Assembly: GCA_015067705.1 (NCBI GenBank)
Contig: SVLW01000016.1
Location: 1 to 42,045, forward strand
Source of the DNA: Oscillospiraceae bacterium
GTDB taxonomy: Bacteria; Bacillota; Clostridia; Oscillospirales; QAMX01
Reading direction: 5' to 3'
Length of the DNA: 42,045 nt
The notes under the pieces are model-generated. The model was not told where the DNA came from and searched no databases. It was given only the letters and a program-made list of their open reading frames with translations. This document shows, in pieces, positions 41,084-42,045 of the stretch (its first letter is position 1; each line of letters opens with the position of its first letter). Made by a program: the position numbers and the translations under genes.

Positions 41084-41812
41084 GTGCCGAAGAAACGTAT
41101 CTTTGAAACCACTTCCTTTTCTCTCCATCTCCTTGCCATGATCCTGATGCTCTGTGACCATCTGTGGGGCACCGTGGTGCCGGGGAATGACTGGCTCACC
41201 TGTGTGGGACGGCTGGCCATGCCGATTTTCTCCTTCCTCATCGTGGAGGGGTATTTTCACACCAGGAACTTCAAAAGGTATCTCCTGCGCCTCCTGCTCT
41301 TCGCGCTGCTCTCCGAGATTCCCTTCAATCTGGCCATGGGCGGGCGCATCTTCTATCCTTACCACCAGAACGTGCTGTGGAGCTTTCTTCTGTCGCTCCT
41401 CCTGATCCATTGGAATGAAAAAAGCCGCCATCGCCGCCTCCCCATCCGCATCCTGATTGCCGTGCTCTCCGTTCTCTGCGGCTATCTTCTGGGCCTTCTC
41501 ACCATGGTGGACTATCTCCACGCCGGGGTTCTCACGGTGCTGTGCTTTTATTTCTTCCGGGGGAATGCCTGGTGGCGGCGGGGCCTCCTGCTGCTCTCTC
41601 TTGTCTACATCAATTTGGAACTGCTGGGCGGATACGGCTATGAATTCACCCTCTTCGGCGAGACCCATTTTATTGCCCGCCAGGGCTTTGCGCTTTTCGC
41701 CCTCATTCCCATCTGGCTCTATCGGGGCCGCCAGGGCCCCCACGGAAAGGCGCTGCAGCTGCTTTACTATGCGTTCTATCCGGTGCATCTCCTGATCCTG
41801 GGACTGCTGTAA
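41084..41812 (+). CDS. TraX-family membrane protein
   Basis: A 242-residue membrane protein with about eight helices. SFSLHLLAMILMLCDHLWGTV, RLAMPIFSFLIVEGYFHT and EIPFNLAMGG match TraX, first known for acetylating conjugative pilin and widespread in Firmicutes without conjugation genes. It belongs with integral membrane acyltransferases, so an acetylation role near the MBOAT pair is possible. The start GTG 41084 has AAGGAG seven bases ahead; a start at 41030 would include the promoter. Confidence 0.9.
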   Translation: MPKKRIFETTSFSLHLLAMILMLCDHLWGTVVPGNDWLTCVGRLAMPIFSFLIVEGYFHTRNFKRYLLRLLLFALLSEIPFNLAMGGRIFYPYHQNVLWSFLLSLLLIHWNEKSRHRRLPIRILIAVLSVLCGYLLGLLTMVDYLHAGVLTVLCFYFFRGNAWWRRGLLLLSLVYINLELLGGYGYEFTLFGETHFIARQGFALFALIPIWLYRGRQGPHGKALQLLYYAFYPVHLLILGLL

Positions 41813-41817
41813 AGGAC

Positions 41818-41860
41818 AAAACACCCTCTGAAAACCAACCGTTTCAGAGGGTGTTTTTTT
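41818..41860. terminator. Bidirectional terminator after the TraX-like gene
   Basis: ACACCCTCTGAAA pairs with TTTCAGAGGGTGT around an 8-base loop, followed by seven Ts on plus and by TTTTG on minus. It divides two convergent genes. Confidence 0.9.
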
Positions 41861-41867
41861 ATTTCAT

Positions 41868-42045
41868 TCAGTTTTTCCGCATGGGGCATCTTCTTTTGAT
41901 GTCCTCAAAGCTCAGCGCAGGCGTGAAGCATCTGGAGCAGCCCACACAGCCGGACTCGCCGCCCTCCACGATGAGGCGCACCACGTCCGGATTCTGGATC
42001 AGGGGGCGGGAGAAAGAGATGGCGGAGGCGCCCGCCGCAAAGAGG
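41868..42045 (-). CDS. NADH:flavin oxidoreductase (OYE family), C-terminal part
   Basis: The window holds only the last 58 residues, beginning LFAAGASAISFSRPLIQNPD, which is the end of the FMN-binding TIM barrel (phosphate-binding SRPLI loop). GESGCVGCSRCF supplies three Cys in a CxxCxxC arrangement, seen in the Fe-S-bearing members of the old yellow enzyme group, and the chain stops 20 residues later, so there is no FAD domain after it. The rest of the gene lies beyond the edge. Substrate unknown. Confidence 0.85.
   Translation of the reverse strand, partial: LFAAGASAISFSRPLIQNPDVVRLIVEGGESGCVGCSRCFTPALSFEDIKRRCPMRKN

Noticed and set aside
1-42045. CRISPR arrays, tRNA genes, insertion sequences, phage genes
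   Set aside because: No spaced repeat arrays, cloverleaf motifs, transposase motifs or phage structural motifs were seen by eye.

Overview
The window looks like chromosome from an anaerobic, endospore-lineage Firmicute of the class Clostridia with fairly high GC. The evidence is a large SRP RNA with an Alu domain just ahead of dnaX, a SigH-type sigma factor, a SpoVB/YtgP-type flippase, PadR, Rrf2 and WYL regulators, an oxygen-sensitive glycyl radical enzyme with its activase, a ferredoxin-type aldo/keto reductase, and strong AGGAGG ribosome sites with TTGNNN-17-TATAAT promoters. I cannot place it to genus. I saw no phage, insertion sequence, CRISPR array or tRNA; most of it is housekeeping and metabolic chromosome.

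Layout. 1-1,755: end of ruvB, a SigH-like sigma factor with a puzzling start, and a zinc-ribbon protein. 1,763-9,741 (minus): a GNAT acetyltransferase with a cytidylate-kinase-like protein; a VOC / DUF3795 / VOC operon; and a tight four-gene unit rluA-type, ygiQ-type, nucleoside hydrolase, WYL regulator. 9,764-12,203: Nudix hydrolase, cyclase-family hydrolase, SDR and a cysteine-motif protein. 12,421-15,624: SRP RNA, dnaX, ybaB, recR. 15,628-19,512 (minus): glycyl radical enzyme, its activase, a 49-residue DUF4177 protein and a small membrane protein. 19,577-24,538: a four-gene Dpp/Opp-type ABC importer with fused ATPases. 24,537-31,710: a second Nudix hydrolase, PepD with an aldo/keto reductase, a HAD hydrolase with a small membrane protein, a small multidrug export protein and a flippase. 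31,710-34,453 (minus): Fe-S assembly operon nifS-iscU-rrf2 with a lipoprotein. 34,513-36,557: ECF sigma factor coupled to a membrane protein. 36,644-38,297: PadR and a DUF2812 membrane protein. 38,303-41,860: MBOAT and DHHW O-acetylation pair, then a divergent TraX-type membrane protein. The window ends in the 3' end of an NADH:flavin oxidoreductase gene.

How they work together. Several units point to anaerobic Fe-S and radical chemistry: the Isc-type operon would supply clusters to the YgiQ radical SAM protein, the GRE activase and the ferredoxin-type reductase. The most interesting signals are a 24-position helix that closes the SRP RNA and competes with a leader hairpin, a glycyl radical eliminase of unknown substrate, a sigma factor whose good ribosome site is one frame off, a PadR promoter with three direct repeats at exact 13-bp spacing, and a perfect 10-bp-arm dyad over the aldo/keto reductase promoter. 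Promoter and terminator calls are by eye, and substrates of the transporter, the GRE and the acyltransferases cannot be read from sequence.
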